Positions 1-9,257 of a stretch of 64,000 nucleotides of DNA are shown here, one piece after another. Under the pieces are notes generated by a model, which was not told where the DNA came from, ran no database searches, and saw nothing but the letters and a program-made list of their open reading frames with translations. The DNA is from JALYXI01 sp963716685 (GTDB taxonomy: Bacteria > Acidobacteriota > Terriglobia > Bryobacterales > Bryobacteraceae). The stretch covers positions 310,001 to 374,000 of the forward strand of contig CAVQTR010000006.1 in the NCBI GenBank assembly GCA_963716685.1, read 5' to 3'. The translations under genes were made by a program, and so were the position numbers. Within the stretch, counting starts at the first letter, position 1. Every line of letters starts with the position of its first letter.

Positions 1-806
1 TCTGCCGCCTGCGCGCCATTGTCCAGGTCGCGCGGATGCACAGACCAGATACCCCCCGCGCACGCCACAATGATGAAGAACGCAATCACCGACGTCATGA
101 TGCAGCCGACGATCACTTCAATCCGCGATTCCGCGTAGTCCTTGGCCGTAATTCCCTTCTCGACCACAGCAGCCTGCAGATAGAACTGCATCCATGGCGC
201 AATCGTGGTCCCTACCATCCCAATCACCATGGAGATGTAAGGCGCATTCAGCATCAGCACCGGCCGGAACGTATAGATCGCCGCTTCCTTCCAGTCCGGC
301 TTCACCAAAAACCCGGAAACAATGTACGTAATGTAGATCACGCAGGCGAAGAGAAAGATCTTTTCCACGCTCTGGTAATTGCCCTTCACCGCAACGAACC
401 AGACGATCACCGCTGCGATGGGCACGCTGATGTACTTGCTCACGTGGAACAGACCGAGCGAATCGGCAATGCCGGCGAACTCCGACATGATGTTAGTGAG
501 ATTGAGCAGAACCAGCAGCGCCATCGTCAGGAACGTCACCCGCAGTCCGAACTCTTCGCGAATCAGATCCTGCAGGCCTTTCCCCGTTACAGCGCCCATG
601 CGCGAACACATTTCCTGGGTCAGGATCAGCATCACCGTGATTGGCAGCAGCGTCCAGAGCGGCAGGTAGCCAAAGCGCGCTCCGGCCTGGGAGTACGTCA
701 CAATTCCGCCCGCGTCGTTATCCACCACCGCGGTGATGAAGCCCGGCCCGATCACGGCGAAAAAAATCGCGATGTGGAAGCGCAGACGCCCGAAAATCCC
801 GCCCAT
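1..806 (-). CDS. Nramp family divalent metal transporter (3' end beyond window)
   Basis: Partial membrane protein of about 268 visible residues, cut by the left edge. It is an Nramp (SLC11/MntH-type) importer of Mn2+/Fe2+ across the inner membrane. The N-terminus shows the family hallmark: TM1 with 'GPGFITAVVDNDAGG', matching the DPGN-type metal-binding loop, followed by several hydrophobic segments and a TM6-like stretch ending in 'GTTIAPWMQFY'. ATG at 806 lies 2 nt after the TAG (809-811) of the upstream PRC/MgtE/CBS gene on the same strand, so the two are probably co-transcribed and perhaps translationally coupled. The upstream gene's main reading frame also runs in frame into this ATG (1245 nt apart), because of a frameshift in that gene. 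Family call is secure; the transported metal is not determined. Confidence 0.9.
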   Translation of the reverse strand, partial: MGGIFGRLRFHIAIFFAVIGPGFITAVVDNDAGGIVTYSQAGARFGYLPLWTLLPITVMLILTQEMCSRMGAVTGKGLQDLIREEFGLRVTFLTMALLVLLNLTNIMSEFAGIADSLGLFHVSKYISVPIAAVIVWFVAVKGNYQSVEKIFLFACVIYITYIVSGFLVKPDWKEAAIYTFRPVLMLNAPYISMVIGMVGTTIAPWMQFYLQAAVVEKGITAKDYAESRIEVIVGCIMTSVIAFFIIVACAGGIWSVHPRDLDNGAQAA

Positions 807-808
807 GT

Positions 809-2051
809 CTACCTGCGCCTCAGAACGGAGATCACGTCGTCCGCGGTCACGATTCCAACCAGCTGATCCTCGGCGTCCACAATGGGCAGAATCATGAGAT
901 TGTATTTGTCGAACAGCTCCGTCACGCGTTCCTGCTGCGCGTCCACTGCCGCTTTGCGCAGTTTCTCCGGTCGCCAGCGTGCCCAGTGCCGTCTCCCCCG
1001 ATGCCAGAAAGATGCGCGCCAGCGGAACGGAGGCTTTCAGGTGCCCGGCGGAATCGATCAGGAACAGCACGTTTACCGTTTCCAGCAGTTCTTCCTGACC
1101 GCTCAGCGCCGTGAGCGCGTCCTGCACTGTGGCCGTTTCGGGCAGGGCGATGTACTCGGTGTTCATCATTCCGCCCGCGGTATCTTCGTCGAACTCCAGC
1201 AGTTCGCGCACGTCGCTGCCCGGCTCGCTTTCCATCTCCTGCAGGATGCCGGCGGAAGTCTCTTCCTCCAGTTCCGCCAGCGCGTCGGCTGCCTGGTCGG
1301 GCGCCATCTCCTCAACAATGTCGGCAGCCACTTCCGGCTCCAGCGCCTCCAGAATGCTGGCCTGCATACGGGGTTCGATTTCGGACAGCGCTTCCGCCGC
1401 CACTTCGCTGTCGATGGTTTCGAAGATGGCTTCGCGTTCGGCGCTGCCAAGCTCCTCCACAATCTCGGCCAGATCGGCGGGATCCATGGTCTCCAGCTTC
1501 CGGTTCGAGATGTTGAGGCGCAGACGCCGCTGCGGATCCGGTTCAATGATGTTGCAGAATTCCCAGCGAATGGAGTTCGGCGCAATGGGCCTCTGCAGAC
1601 GCCTGATTGCCGTACGCGGCAGTGCGCCCTGCAGTAACCGGCGCGTAATACTGCGCAGACCGACATCTACCTCCAGCACTGCCAGAACCTCACGGCTGGC
1701 CTGCTGGCGCAGTTCGAAAGTTACGTCGTTGACCCGCACCACTTTGCGGCCATCCACGTCGATAATCTGCTGGTCCAGCAGATCTCGGCCAATGCGCAGC
1801 ATGTACTCGTCGGAATGGTAAGGCAGCAGGCGTTCATCGCTCAGCCGGATTCCGCTTAGTGTGATGGAAGCGATCTGGTCATAGCGGAGCGAAAGCCAGG
1901 CGGCGCCAGCGGCAACCAGATAGCGGTCCACGCGCGTGGGATCGATCAGGGGCACCACCGCCGCGTCTTTCACCCGCGCGATGCGCCGGCCCTTCAGGTC
2001 GTAGACCGGCAGGGAGAGCAGCTCCGTGAAATACAAAATGGTTTCCGCCAT
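809..2051 (-). CDS. PRC-barrel / MgtE N-terminal / CBS domain protein, with one frameshift
   Basis: Soluble regulatory protein. ATG at 2051. Two PRC-barrel-like repeats occupy roughly residues 1-165 ('LSLPVYDLKGRRIARVKD' and a second with 'IIDVDGRKVVRVND'). An acidic helical MgtE N-terminal domain follows at about 185-290, then a CBS pair. There is no membrane domain, so it is probably a Mg2+ or nucleotide sensor acting with the Nramp transporter immediately downstream. Oddity: near 968-976 the frame breaks. Upstream of it the protein reads '...ETALGTLA'; downstream the family-typical CBS end ('NLMILPIVDAEDQLVGIVT...DDVISVL') is one frame over and ends at TAG 809-811. Removing one base (for example the A of minus-strand GCGACCGG) restores a single ORF of about 413 residues. 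Uncorrected, the first frame reads straight into the Nramp gene. Confidence 0.8.
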
Positions 2052-2291
2052 GACGTCCTCGCGCCAAACGAAGATGCAGCGCGGCCGTGCGCGAATCGGA
2101 AGCCAGATGCGGTGCGCTTTACATTTCCGGTTTGAAGCCTGAACCAATATCACCCATACTCAGACCCGAGGGCAAGTTGCAATCGGGAATCGCGCTGGCG
2201 TTGTCGCCCGGCCACCTCGCGCACCATTAACGTAGGAGAGCCCACGCCGCGGCGCGCCGTTTGGCAGCCGCATTGCGTCTCTCCGCCGCGT
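2052..2291. other. Intergenic region between divergent genes
   Basis: These 240 bases separate the minus-strand PRC/MgtE/CBS gene from the plus-strand oxidoreductase. They must carry both promoters, but I see no convincing -35/-10 pair, operator or hairpin. No gene is apparent here. Confidence 0.4.
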
Positions 2292-3563
2292 ATGGATCCC
2301 CTTACCAGACGAACTTTGCTCGGCGCGGGCGCCGGGGTTGCCGGAGCCGCGCTCCTCTCGGCGCAAGCCGGCAGTGAACAGGAACCACCTGCCCTGCGCG
2401 GAGCCGTTTCTCAGGGCAAAGTCACCCTGCCGCCCCTCCACAATCCAAGCGATGCCAACGGCCCCGTGCCGAACCCCGACCCCGTAAACAAACGCCTGGG
2501 CGTTGCCGTCGTCGGCCTGGGCAATCTGGCTCTCACGGAGATCCTGCCGGGCTTCGGCGAAGCGAAGCATGTCCGCGTCACCGCCCTGGTCAGTGGGGAG
2601 CGCGACAAAGCCCAGGCCATCGCCGCTCAATACGGCGTCCCGGACAAGAACCTCTACAGCTACTCCAACTTCGACGATCTCAAAAACAATCCCGACGTCG
2701 ATTTCGTCTACATCGTCCTGCCCAACGCACTGCATGCCGAGTACACGGTTCGTGCCGCAAAGGCCGGCAAGCACGTGCTCTGCGAAAAGCCCATGGCCAC
2801 CTCCGTAGCGGACGCCCGTAAAATGGTGGACGCCTGCCGCACCGCCGGACGCAAGCTTATGATCGCCTACCGGCTGCAGTACAACACTGCCCACCTCGCA
2901 GCCATCAAGATGGCGCGCGAGAAGCAATATGGCGAACTACGGTTCATGTCGGCCGTGAATGGCCAGAATGACGCGCCCAACGGCCAGTGGCGGCAGATCA
3001 AATCCCTCGCCGGCGGCGGCTCCCTGCCGGATGTTGGGCTCTACTGCCTCAACGCCTTTCGCTACCTCACCGGCGAGGAACCGATCGAGGTGACCGGCCA
3101 AATCACCCAGCCCAAAAGCGATCCCCGCTTCCGCGAGATCGAGGACATCAGCACCTTCACCCTGCGCTTCCCCTCCGGCGTTCTCGCCACCGGCAGCGCG
3201 GGTTACAGCTACCATGAGAACCGGCACCTGCGGGTGATGGCCACTGACGGCTGGTTTGGCCTCGACCCCGCTTTCGGCTACGACAACCTGACCCTTCAGG
3301 TTGGCCGCAAAGCTGGACAGGCCGACTCGATGGAGCAGCGCCGATTCCCCAACAAGAATCAATTCGCCGTCGAAATGGATCACTTCGCCCAGCGTATCCG
3401 GGATAATGAGGAACCGCGAACTCCCGGTGAAGAAGGCATGCAGGACCAGCGCATCATCGAAGCCATTTATCACGCCGCGGCGGGCGGTGGCGTCGTGAAG
3501 TTGCCGCGGATCGACAAGATCGATGCCACCCGCGGCCCCGCGCTCGACAGCCGGACAAGCTGA
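2292..3563 (+). CDS. Gfo/Idh/MocA family oxidoreductase with Tat signal
   Basis: NAD(P)-dependent sugar oxidoreductase, 423 aa, probably periplasmic. The N-terminus has a twin-arginine signal ('TRRTLLGAGAG' then an Ala-rich stretch to about residue 25). The Rossmann fold begins near residue 70 ('VAVVGLGNLALTEIL', slightly degenerate glycine motif). The family 'EKP' motif is at 165-167, with the catalytic domain after it. Size, Tat signal and a Pro-rich linker resemble the glucose-fructose oxidoreductase type, which keeps its cofactor tightly bound during export. Substrate cannot be read from sequence; a sugar or sugar acid is likely. Its TGA ends at 3563, directly against the convergent PilZ gene's stop. 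Confidence 0.88.
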   Translation: MDPLTRRTLLGAGAGVAGAALLSAQAGSEQEPPALRGAVSQGKVTLPPLHNPSDANGPVPNPDPVNKRLGVAVVGLGNLALTEILPGFGEAKHVRVTALVSGERDKAQAIAAQYGVPDKNLYSYSNFDDLKNNPDVDFVYIVLPNALHAEYTVRAAKAGKHVLCEKPMATSVADARKMVDACRTAGRKLMIAYRLQYNTAHLAAIKMAREKQYGELRFMSAVNGQNDAPNGQWRQIKSLAGGGSLPDVGLYCLNAFRYLTGEEPIEVTGQITQPKSDPRFREIEDISTFTLRFPSGVLATGSAGYSYHENRHLRVMATDGWFGLDPAFGYDNLTLQVGRKAGQADSMEQRRFPNKNQFAVEMDHFAQRIRDNEEPRTPGEEGMQDQRIIEAIYHAAAGGGVVKLPRIDKIDATRGPALDSRTS

Positions 3564-3893
3564 TCAGTTCACGAACTGCTTCAGATCCAGCAGATGCTGC
3601 GTCTGGAATTGTTCCTGCGACCAGCAGAAACCATCCAAGAAATCGACCCCGATGAAATACCCGATATCGCGGTACACGCAGTACTTCACCGTCGCCCGGA
3701 TCGTGATCCTCTGATACAGCAGGTTCACGTCACTTCCTTCCGGAATCTCGACTTCCATTTGCAGGCACGCGCCCGCCGCTGAAATGTCTTCCAGCAGGGC
3801 AGTTCCCAGGCGCGGCGCTCCCGACCGCTCCGTCCACTCCACGCTCAGTATGTCCGCGCACAACAAGCGATTTTTCATCCTCATGTCTGGCAT
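3564..3893 (-). CDS. PilZ domain protein
   Basis: Single-domain PilZ protein of 109 aa, a probable c-di-GMP receptor. Both ligand motifs are visible: RxxxR as 'RMKNR' at residues 5-9 and D/NxSxxG as 'DISAAG' about 30 residues later, followed by alternating hydrophobic strands of the beta-barrel. It therefore looks competent to bind c-di-GMP. There is no effector domain, so it would act by protein-protein contact. It is convergent with the oxidoreductase, sharing a zero-length gap between stop codons. The output pathway is unknown. Confidence 0.85.
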   Translation of the reverse strand: MPDMRMKNRLLCADILSVEWTERSGAPRLGTALLEDISAAGACLQMEVEIPEGSDVNLLYQRITIRATVKYCVYRDIGYFIGVDFLDGFCWSQEQFQTQHLLDLKQFVN

Positions 3894-3949
3894 ATACCGC
3901 GTCTATCGGCGGCTTTGCCGGAAAAGTTCACGATGTCATACTGACATCT

Positions 3950-4729
3950 GTGCCAATGAAGAATTTGATGGACCTAACCGGCCGCGTCGCTGCGGTGATC
4001 GGAGGGACGTCGGGAATCGGACGGGAGATCGCGATTGGTCTGGCCGAAGCCGGAGCCAGCGTCGCGCCCACCGGCCGCCGCGAGCAGCAGATCGACGAAG
4101 TCTGCAAAGAGATTGAGAAAACCGGCGCGAAGACTCTGCGCCATGCCTGCGATGCCGGCAGCCGCGATTCGGTGGACCAGTTCCGCGACGCCCTGATGAC
4201 GGAGTTCGGGCAGGTGGACATTCTGGTTAACGCCGCGGGACGCATTTTCCGCAAGCCCACAAAGGACGTTTCCGAAGATGAGTGGAATGCGCTGTTCGAC
4301 GTCAATCTCACCGGCACGCTGCGCGCTTGCCAGTCCTTTCACGCGCCGCTCGCGGCCAATCAGCGCGGACGCGTCATCAACATCGCCTCTCTGAATTCCT
4401 ATGTGGCTCTGCTGGAAGTCACGGCCTACGCGGCTTCCAAATCGGCCATCCTTTCGCTCACGCGCAGCCTGGCGGTGGAATGGGCGAAAGAAGGCATCAA
4501 CGTGAATGCCATCGCGCCCGGAGTCTTCTTGACGGACCTCAACTCGGCGCTTCTGAACGGCACCGAGCGCGGCAGGGAACTGCGCCTCCGCACACCCATG
4601 GGCCGCTTCGGCAATGCGAAGGAACTGGTGGGAGCGGCGCTGCTGCTGGCCTCCGATGGCGCCACTTTCATCACCGGCCAGTGCATCGCCGTAGATGGCG
4701 GATTTCTTGCTTCCGGAGTCAATCAGTAA
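3950..4729 (+). CDS. SDR family oxidoreductase, gluconate 5-dehydrogenase-like
   Basis: Classical short-chain dehydrogenase, 259 aa from GTG 3950 (ATG 3956 is the alternative start). Cofactor motif 'GGTSGIG' at 18-24, 'NAAG' at 94-97, and the catalytic Ser147-Tyr160-Lys164 triad ('YAASK'). The C-terminus 'FITGQCIAVDGGF' is family-typical. Its stop TAA (4727-4729) overlaps the ATG of the tagaturonate epimerase gene by one base (TAATG), so the two are almost certainly coupled. That pairing suggests it reduces or oxidises a keto-uronate or keto-aldonate in hexuronate catabolism. This role is inferred; many SDRs share these motifs. Confidence 0.88.
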   Translation: MPMKNLMDLTGRVAAVIGGTSGIGREIAIGLAEAGASVAPTGRREQQIDEVCKEIEKTGAKTLRHACDAGSRDSVDQFRDALMTEFGQVDILVNAAGRIFRKPTKDVSEDEWNALFDVNLTGTLRACQSFHAPLAANQRGRVINIASLNSYVALLEVTAYAASKSAILSLTRSLAVEWAKEGINVNAIAPGVFLTDLNSALLNGTERGRELRLRTPMGRFGNAKELVGAALLLASDGATFITGQCIAVDGGFLASGVNQ

Positions 4730-5988
4730 TGGGCGATCTGAAAATCGATAAGTTTTCCGTTGGCGTGGGTGACCGTTTCGCGCATCAGGCGGAGGCGCAG
4801 CTTATGGCCTTTGTCCGCGCCGCCAAAGAAGGCGCCAACGTGGTTCCGGTCTGGAACAAATCCAACCGCGAACACAACATCGTGGGCTCGGAACCCGCCA
4901 GCGTGCGCGCCGCGGCCGACGCCGCTGTTCGCGACCTCGACTGGCAGCAGCATTACTTCGTCGATGCCGACCACATCAACCTCGGAACCGTCGATCGATT
5001 CCTCGCGCCCAGTGATTTCTTCACGCTCGATGTCGCCGACGCGATCGGCAAGCCGGCCGATGCGGAAGCCGTCACGGCGTTCCTCGACCGTCATCCGGAA
5101 CTGACCGGACGCATAGAAATCCCAGGCATCACGGAGCCTTTCGAAATGAGCCGCGAGAAAGCGGCGGCGGTGGCATCGAAGTATCTGTTTGCCGTCTCCG
5201 AGGCGTCCGGCATCTATCAAAAAATCGAGGCCGCCAAAGGCAGGGGCACGTTCATCACGGAAGTTTCCATGGATGAAACCGATTCCCCGCAGACGCCGCC
5301 TGAGTTGCTGCTGATCCTGGCCGCGATCGCGGACGCGAAGATCCCGATTCAGACCATCGCGCCGAAGTTCACCGGACGGTTTAACAAGGGCGTCGATTAC
5401 GTCGGCGATCTGCGTCAGTTCGAAAAAGAGTTTGGCGACGATCTGGCGGTTCTGGCTTTTGCCGTGAAACAGTACGGCCTGCCCGAGACGCTGAAGCTGA
5501 GCGTCCATTCCGGCAGCGACAAGTTCTCCATTTATGCGCCCATCCGCCGCCGCATCCGCGAAACCGGCGCCGGGCTGCATCTGAAAACGGCCGGCACCAC
5601 GTGGCTGGAAGAACTAATCGGTCTCGCCGAAGCTGGTCCGGATGGACTCGACCTGGCGAAGGAAATCTACGGCGAGGCGTACAGCCATCGCGAAGAGCTG
5701 TGTGCGCCGTACGCCTCTGTGATCGACGTGGATCCGGCGAAGCTGCCGCCTCCCGAGGAAGTGCGTGGCTGGTCTTCGCAACAATTTGCCGATGCCCTGC
5801 GGCACGATCAGAAGAACCCGTTGTTCAACCCGCACCTGCGGCAGTTGCTGCATGTGGGCTTCAAAGTCGCGGCAAAGATGGGCGGCCGCTATCTCGACAT
5901 GCTCGATCGCTGCGAAGAGTCCATCACGCGCAATGTGACGGAGAATCTCTTCGAACGGCATCTGAAGCCGCTGTTTCTGGAGCAGTGA
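4729..5988 (+). CDS. uxaE: Tagaturonate/fructuronate epimerase family protein
   Basis: Protein of 419 aa resembling UxaE, which interconverts D-tagaturonate and D-fructuronate and so merges the galacturonate and glucuronate routes. Recognisable stretches include 'WNKSNREHNIVGSEP' near residue 37, 'YFVDADHINLGTVDRF' near 80, and 'LSVHSGSDKFSIY' near 255, which carry the conserved His/Asp/Glu-type residues expected of a metal-dependent epimerase. It starts at the A of the SDR's TAA (TAATG), implying translational coupling. The following VanZ gene is convergent. The family assignment is from memory of the conserved blocks, so the exact reaction is probable rather than certain. Confidence 0.8.
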   Translation: MGDLKIDKFSVGVGDRFAHQAEAQLMAFVRAAKEGANVVPVWNKSNREHNIVGSEPASVRAAADAAVRDLDWQQHYFVDADHINLGTVDRFLAPSDFFTLDVADAIGKPADAEAVTAFLDRHPELTGRIEIPGITEPFEMSREKAAAVASKYLFAVSEASGIYQKIEAAKGRGTFITEVSMDETDSPQTPPELLLILAAIADAKIPIQTIAPKFTGRFNKGVDYVGDLRQFEKEFGDDLAVLAFAVKQYGLPETLKLSVHSGSDKFSIYAPIRRRIRETGAGLHLKTAGTTWLEELIGLAEAGPDGLDLAKEIYGEAYSHREELCAPYASVIDVDPAKLPPPEEVRGWSSQQFADALRHDQKNPLFNPHLRQLLHVGFKVAAKMGGRYLDMLDRCEESITRNVTENLFERHLKPLFLEQ

Positions 5989-5994
5989 TAGTTC

Positions 5995-7122
5995 TCAGCT
6001 CGGCAGCACTTCCACCGGACGCGCGCCCAGCGGCACCACGTTCGGCTGGCACGCTTTGATCACCCCGGCCATCGCCAGCGCGAGCAGCGGATCGGTGATT
6101 TCGGAAGTATGCGCGGGCAGCCACATCTGCGCCACTTCGATGACCGCCAGAACACCCGCAACCGTGGCAGCCGCAATAGTGAGCCGCTGCCCGGCGGCGC
6201 GGAACAGCCAAACGGCCGTGCCATAAAAGAACAGCTTCTCCAGAAGGACAACCATTCCTTCTCTCCAGTCCATCGCCAGAAACCCGTTGAGAGGCACCCA
6301 GGTAAACTCGGCGGGTACATCCGTGAAATCAAACGGCGCCAGCCCACGGAGCAGCAGCATTGCCACGAAGATCAGGGCAAGCGCGAGGTCGGGCACGCGG
6401 GACCGGAGCAGCACGAATAAAACGAACCCAATGGCCGCGCCCAGCAGTTCCGGCCACACCGGCTGGCGGTACACAATCAGGATCTGCGCCGGAATCAGAA
6501 GGGTCGCAAATCCCAGCCATTTCCGCGCCGCCGGGCGCCCCGCGGCGGCCAGTAAGCGCCCGGCCACCAGCCAGCAGACGGCTGCCGTCAAGAAGGCAAC
6601 CGGCGCCGGCGAAGCATGCAGAAACAGCACGATCTTCTGTCGCAGCACGGTCCGGCCGCCAACGGGGAACAGCGGAAAAACCAGCCATGCCGCGCCGCAG
6701 AACAGAAGGGCCAAAGCCGCGCGGTCCACAAGGCCGACGATGCGGACATGTGCCCGCGTTTCGATGAAGCGAATGGCGCCCAGTTCTTCGAATACCCAGC
6801 CCGCGAGAACGCCCACCGCCGAGCCCGCGATGTTGCAGACCAGATCCACCGTGCTGCAGTGACGGCCGGGAACAAACAGCTGCAGCATTTCCACCATCCC
6901 GGACAGCAGCGCGCCCAGAAGCACCGGCACAAACCAGCCCAGCAGGCTTCGCCGCCAGCGCCGGAACCACGCGAAAGCTGCCATCCCGAACGGAATGTAC
7001 AGCGCGATGTTGACCAACACGTCCCCGAACAGGAAGCGGGTGATTGGTCCTTCCCACGAGTGCAGCAGGAGATAAAACGGGCTGGCTGGCAGCGCGTGCG
7101 CTTCGAAATGCCACGGATACAA
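5995..7122 (-). CDS. VanZ family membrane protein
   Basis: Polytopic membrane protein, at least 375 aa, with about ten hydrophobic segments. The first half is VanZ-like ('GDVLVNIALYIPFGM', 'ALLSGMVEMLQLF', 'STVDLVCNIAGSAVG'). The second half repeats the theme ('IEVAQMWLPAHTSEITDPLLALAMAG'), so it may be a tandem VanZ. VanZ is linked to low-level teicoplanin resistance in enterococci; in acidobacteria the role is unknown. The start is uncertain. TTG 7122 is the first conventional in-frame start, but the frame stays open upstream with membrane-like codons ('LFIPVGFLIVYGSLYPWHF') back to the TAG of the preceding gene at 7180. A CTG at 7170 or a lost start codon is possible. Confidence 0.8.
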   Translation of the reverse strand: MYPWHFEAHALPASPFYLLLHSWEGPITRFLFGDVLVNIALYIPFGMAAFAWFRRWRRSLLGWFVPVLLGALLSGMVEMLQLFVPGRHCSTVDLVCNIAGSAVGVLAGWVFEELGAIRFIETRAHVRIVGLVDRAALALLFCGAAWLVFPLFPVGGRTVLRQKIVLFLHASPAPVAFLTAAVCWLVAGRLLAAAGRPAARKWLGFATLLIPAQILIVYRQPVWPELLGAAIGFVLFVLLRSRVPDLALALIFVAMLLLRGLAPFDFTDVPAEFTWVPLNGFLAMDWREGMVVLLEKLFFYGTAVWLFRAAGQRLTIAAATVAGVLAVIEVAQMWLPAHTSEITDPLLALAMAGVIKACQPNVVPLGARPVEVLPS

Positions 7123-7179
7123 CGAACCGTAAACGATTAGAAAGCCGACGGGAATGAAAAGACGATGCAGAACTCGATC

Positions 7180-9237
7180 CTACCGGAGATACCGCAGCCG
7201 CTCAGCACGCACCTGCCACCCGGCGGGGAAACCGCCGTCCGCCAGCATCGCGGTGCCGATCAGCAAGGCGCCGTTTGAGGGCAGATACACCGGAAGGTTT
7301 GCACGCTGCCACGTGTGGCCGTTAGGCGACCACCGGTTTTTCGGCGTATCCATCATCAGCGCATCCACCGCTCCGGCCGGATCGCCCAGACTGGCCGCCG
7401 TCATCGCCACGACCGGGTAATCCCAGCCCCACGTATCCGGCCATCGCCAGACTTCCTTCACCTTGGCAAGTGTGCGGCGCATAGTTTCCCGATCCACCTT
7501 CGTCCCACTCAGAAAGCCCAGCGCCGCCAGCATGGAAGGATGGTCGCGGTTGCGCTCCGTAAACGTCTGCGGGCAGTTTTCATGGGCCAGATAGAGCCCG
7601 TCTTTCACGGGCAGCGCTGAGAGATGTTCGCGCACCGCGTCCCATTTGGGTTCGTTTGGCAGCTTCAGGCGTTCGCGCCATTTCTGCGCCGTGCGCAGAC
7701 CGAACGCCCAGTATTCCAGCTCGAACGTCGGGTTCCACGTCTCGCGCGGCGGATGGTTCTCCTGCGCCGGAATCACCGGTGGGCCCAGCACGAACCGCTG
7801 CCGCGCCTCCTCGTAATACGCGAACGACGCCATAAACTCCGCCGAGGCGAAGACCACTTCAGCATAGCGATCCAGCGTGGCGCGGCTGGGCGCCGCCTGG
7901 TAAATCGCCTCCGCCATCCAGATGGGATGCGGTTGCTGCCAGACCAGCAGCGTGCCAATGGGAGACGGACTTTCGCGACCGTCAGTGGCAGTCATCTTGG
8001 GCCAGCGCGCGCCGGCGTAGCCCTGCTGCTTCGCCGTGTTCCGTGCGGATGCCAGAATGGAGTGGTAGTAACCCATGCTGCGCTCCAGCATCGGCGTTCG
8101 GTCCCAGAGAGCGAAGTGGGCCGAGTGCCACAAGTACATCTCCATGTGGAACTTGCCGTTCCAGCTGTTGCAGGTGAGACCGGTCTCCTGCGGCGGCAGC
8201 GAACCGGCGCTCTGAATCGCCGTCAGGTACTGCGAGAGCACCACGCGCCGCTCCAGTTCCCGTGCGCGCGCGTCCGGCGCATGGGCCAGTTCCAGCGCCC
8301 CGCCGTTCTGCCAGAAAGACGCCCAGTGCTTCCCTGCCTCGCTTCGCGTCTGGCTGAATCCCGGCACAGTGCCAGCGGGCGCCTGCCGGGAGAACAGGCA
8401 GACAAATTCCAGCACGTTGCCCGTTGGCTGCAGCACGAAATGGTGCGCCGCCTCCTGCCGCAGCGCCGCCGGCGAACTCCACGAAACCGTGACGAAGTAC
8501 TCGTCTCCGTCCAAAATGCGGTGAATGCGCGCGGTGTTGGCCGCGGGAACAGTCAGTTCGCTGCGATGCCGGTCCGGTTTGCTCCAGTCGCTCGCATCCA
8601 TTCCGGGCGAGCCGTACGGAAATTCGAACAGCACGCCGAGACCGCCTTCCACGCGCACCGCCAAAGCGTCCAGCGTTGGGTGGCAGCACGTCTCCACCGA
8701 AACCGCGGCGCCCTTCAAACGAAACGTGCTGCGCAGCAGTCCGCTCCACAGATCCAGCGACTGCCGGGTTTCCGTGAGATTATCCGGCGCGCCTTCCACC
8801 TTCAACCCAATTCGCCCCAGGTTCAGCCGGTGCGGATTGTCGCGCAGCCAGGCAAACGCCTCTTCCTGACCCTTGCCGCTGGTCGGGTATCCCACTTCGC
8901 GTCCGCGCGTATCGAACAGAGTCGGACGAAACCCGGCCAGCGTGAAGCCCTTCGGGTTGGGAAAACTGTGCCAGCCCCACTGCGACAGCGTGCAAAGCGG
9001 CGTACCCTTTTCGTAAAGCGCCGGAAACGTCTGCAGCCCGGTAACATCCGCCGTAAAGGCAATTTCCCCATTGCCTACCGAGAGCGGCGAAGCCGGATCA
9101 AAATGCGTGAGAGACGGGTTGTGGCGCGTCACCAGCGCGCGCCGATCGATGTGCCCGGTTTGCGAACGCAGCGGAGGCGCACCGGCCAGAGCCGCACCGC
9201 TTTGCAGAATCTGAAGAAGACGCCGCCGGGAGATCAC
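7180..9237 (-). CDS. Six-hairpin glycosidase-like protein (GH65/GH95-type), exported
   Basis: Secreted protein of 685 aa. The N-terminus 'ISRRRLLQILQSGAALAG' looks like a Tat signal. An N-terminal beta-sandwich-like region (about 50-310) precedes an alpha/alpha-barrel (about 320-640) with the family block 'WNGKFHMEMYLWHSAHFALW', then 'GARWPKMTATDGRES', and a central 'GPPVIPAQEN' segment where GH65 enzymes carry their catalytic Glu. The Glu in 'QEN' is a candidate acid, but the surrounding GH65 signature is not well kept, so this may be a divergent or new subfamily. It acts presumably on an alpha-glycan or oligosaccharide in the periplasm. The downstream VanZ frame opens directly after its TAG. 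Confidence 0.75.
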   Translation of the reverse strand: MISRRRLLQILQSGAALAGAPPLRSQTGHIDRRALVTRHNPSLTHFDPASPLSVGNGEIAFTADVTGLQTFPALYEKGTPLCTLSQWGWHSFPNPKGFTLAGFRPTLFDTRGREVGYPTSGKGQEEAFAWLRDNPHRLNLGRIGLKVEGAPDNLTETRQSLDLWSGLLRSTFRLKGAAVSVETCCHPTLDALAVRVEGGLGVLFEFPYGSPGMDASDWSKPDRHRSELTVPAANTARIHRILDGDEYFVTVSWSSPAALRQEAAHHFVLQPTGNVLEFVCLFSRQAPAGTVPGFSQTRSEAGKHWASFWQNGGALELAHAPDARARELERRVVLSQYLTAIQSAGSLPPQETGLTCNSWNGKFHMEMYLWHSAHFALWDRTPMLERSMGYYHSILASARNTAKQQGYAGARWPKMTATDGRESPSPIGTLLVWQQPHPIWMAEAIYQAAPSRATLDRYAEVVFASAEFMASFAYYEEARQRFVLGPPVIPAQENHPPRETWNPTFELEYWAFGLRTAQKWRERLKLPNEPKWDAVREHLSALPVKDGLYLAHENCPQTFTERNRDHPSMLAALGFLSGTKVDRETMRRTLAKVKEVWRWPDTWGWDYPVVAMTAASLGDPAGAVDALMMDTPKNRWSPNGHTWQRANLPVYLPSNGALLIGTAMLADGGFPAGWQVRAERLRYLR

Positions 9238-9257
9238 GTTCCGATTATGCGCAAACC

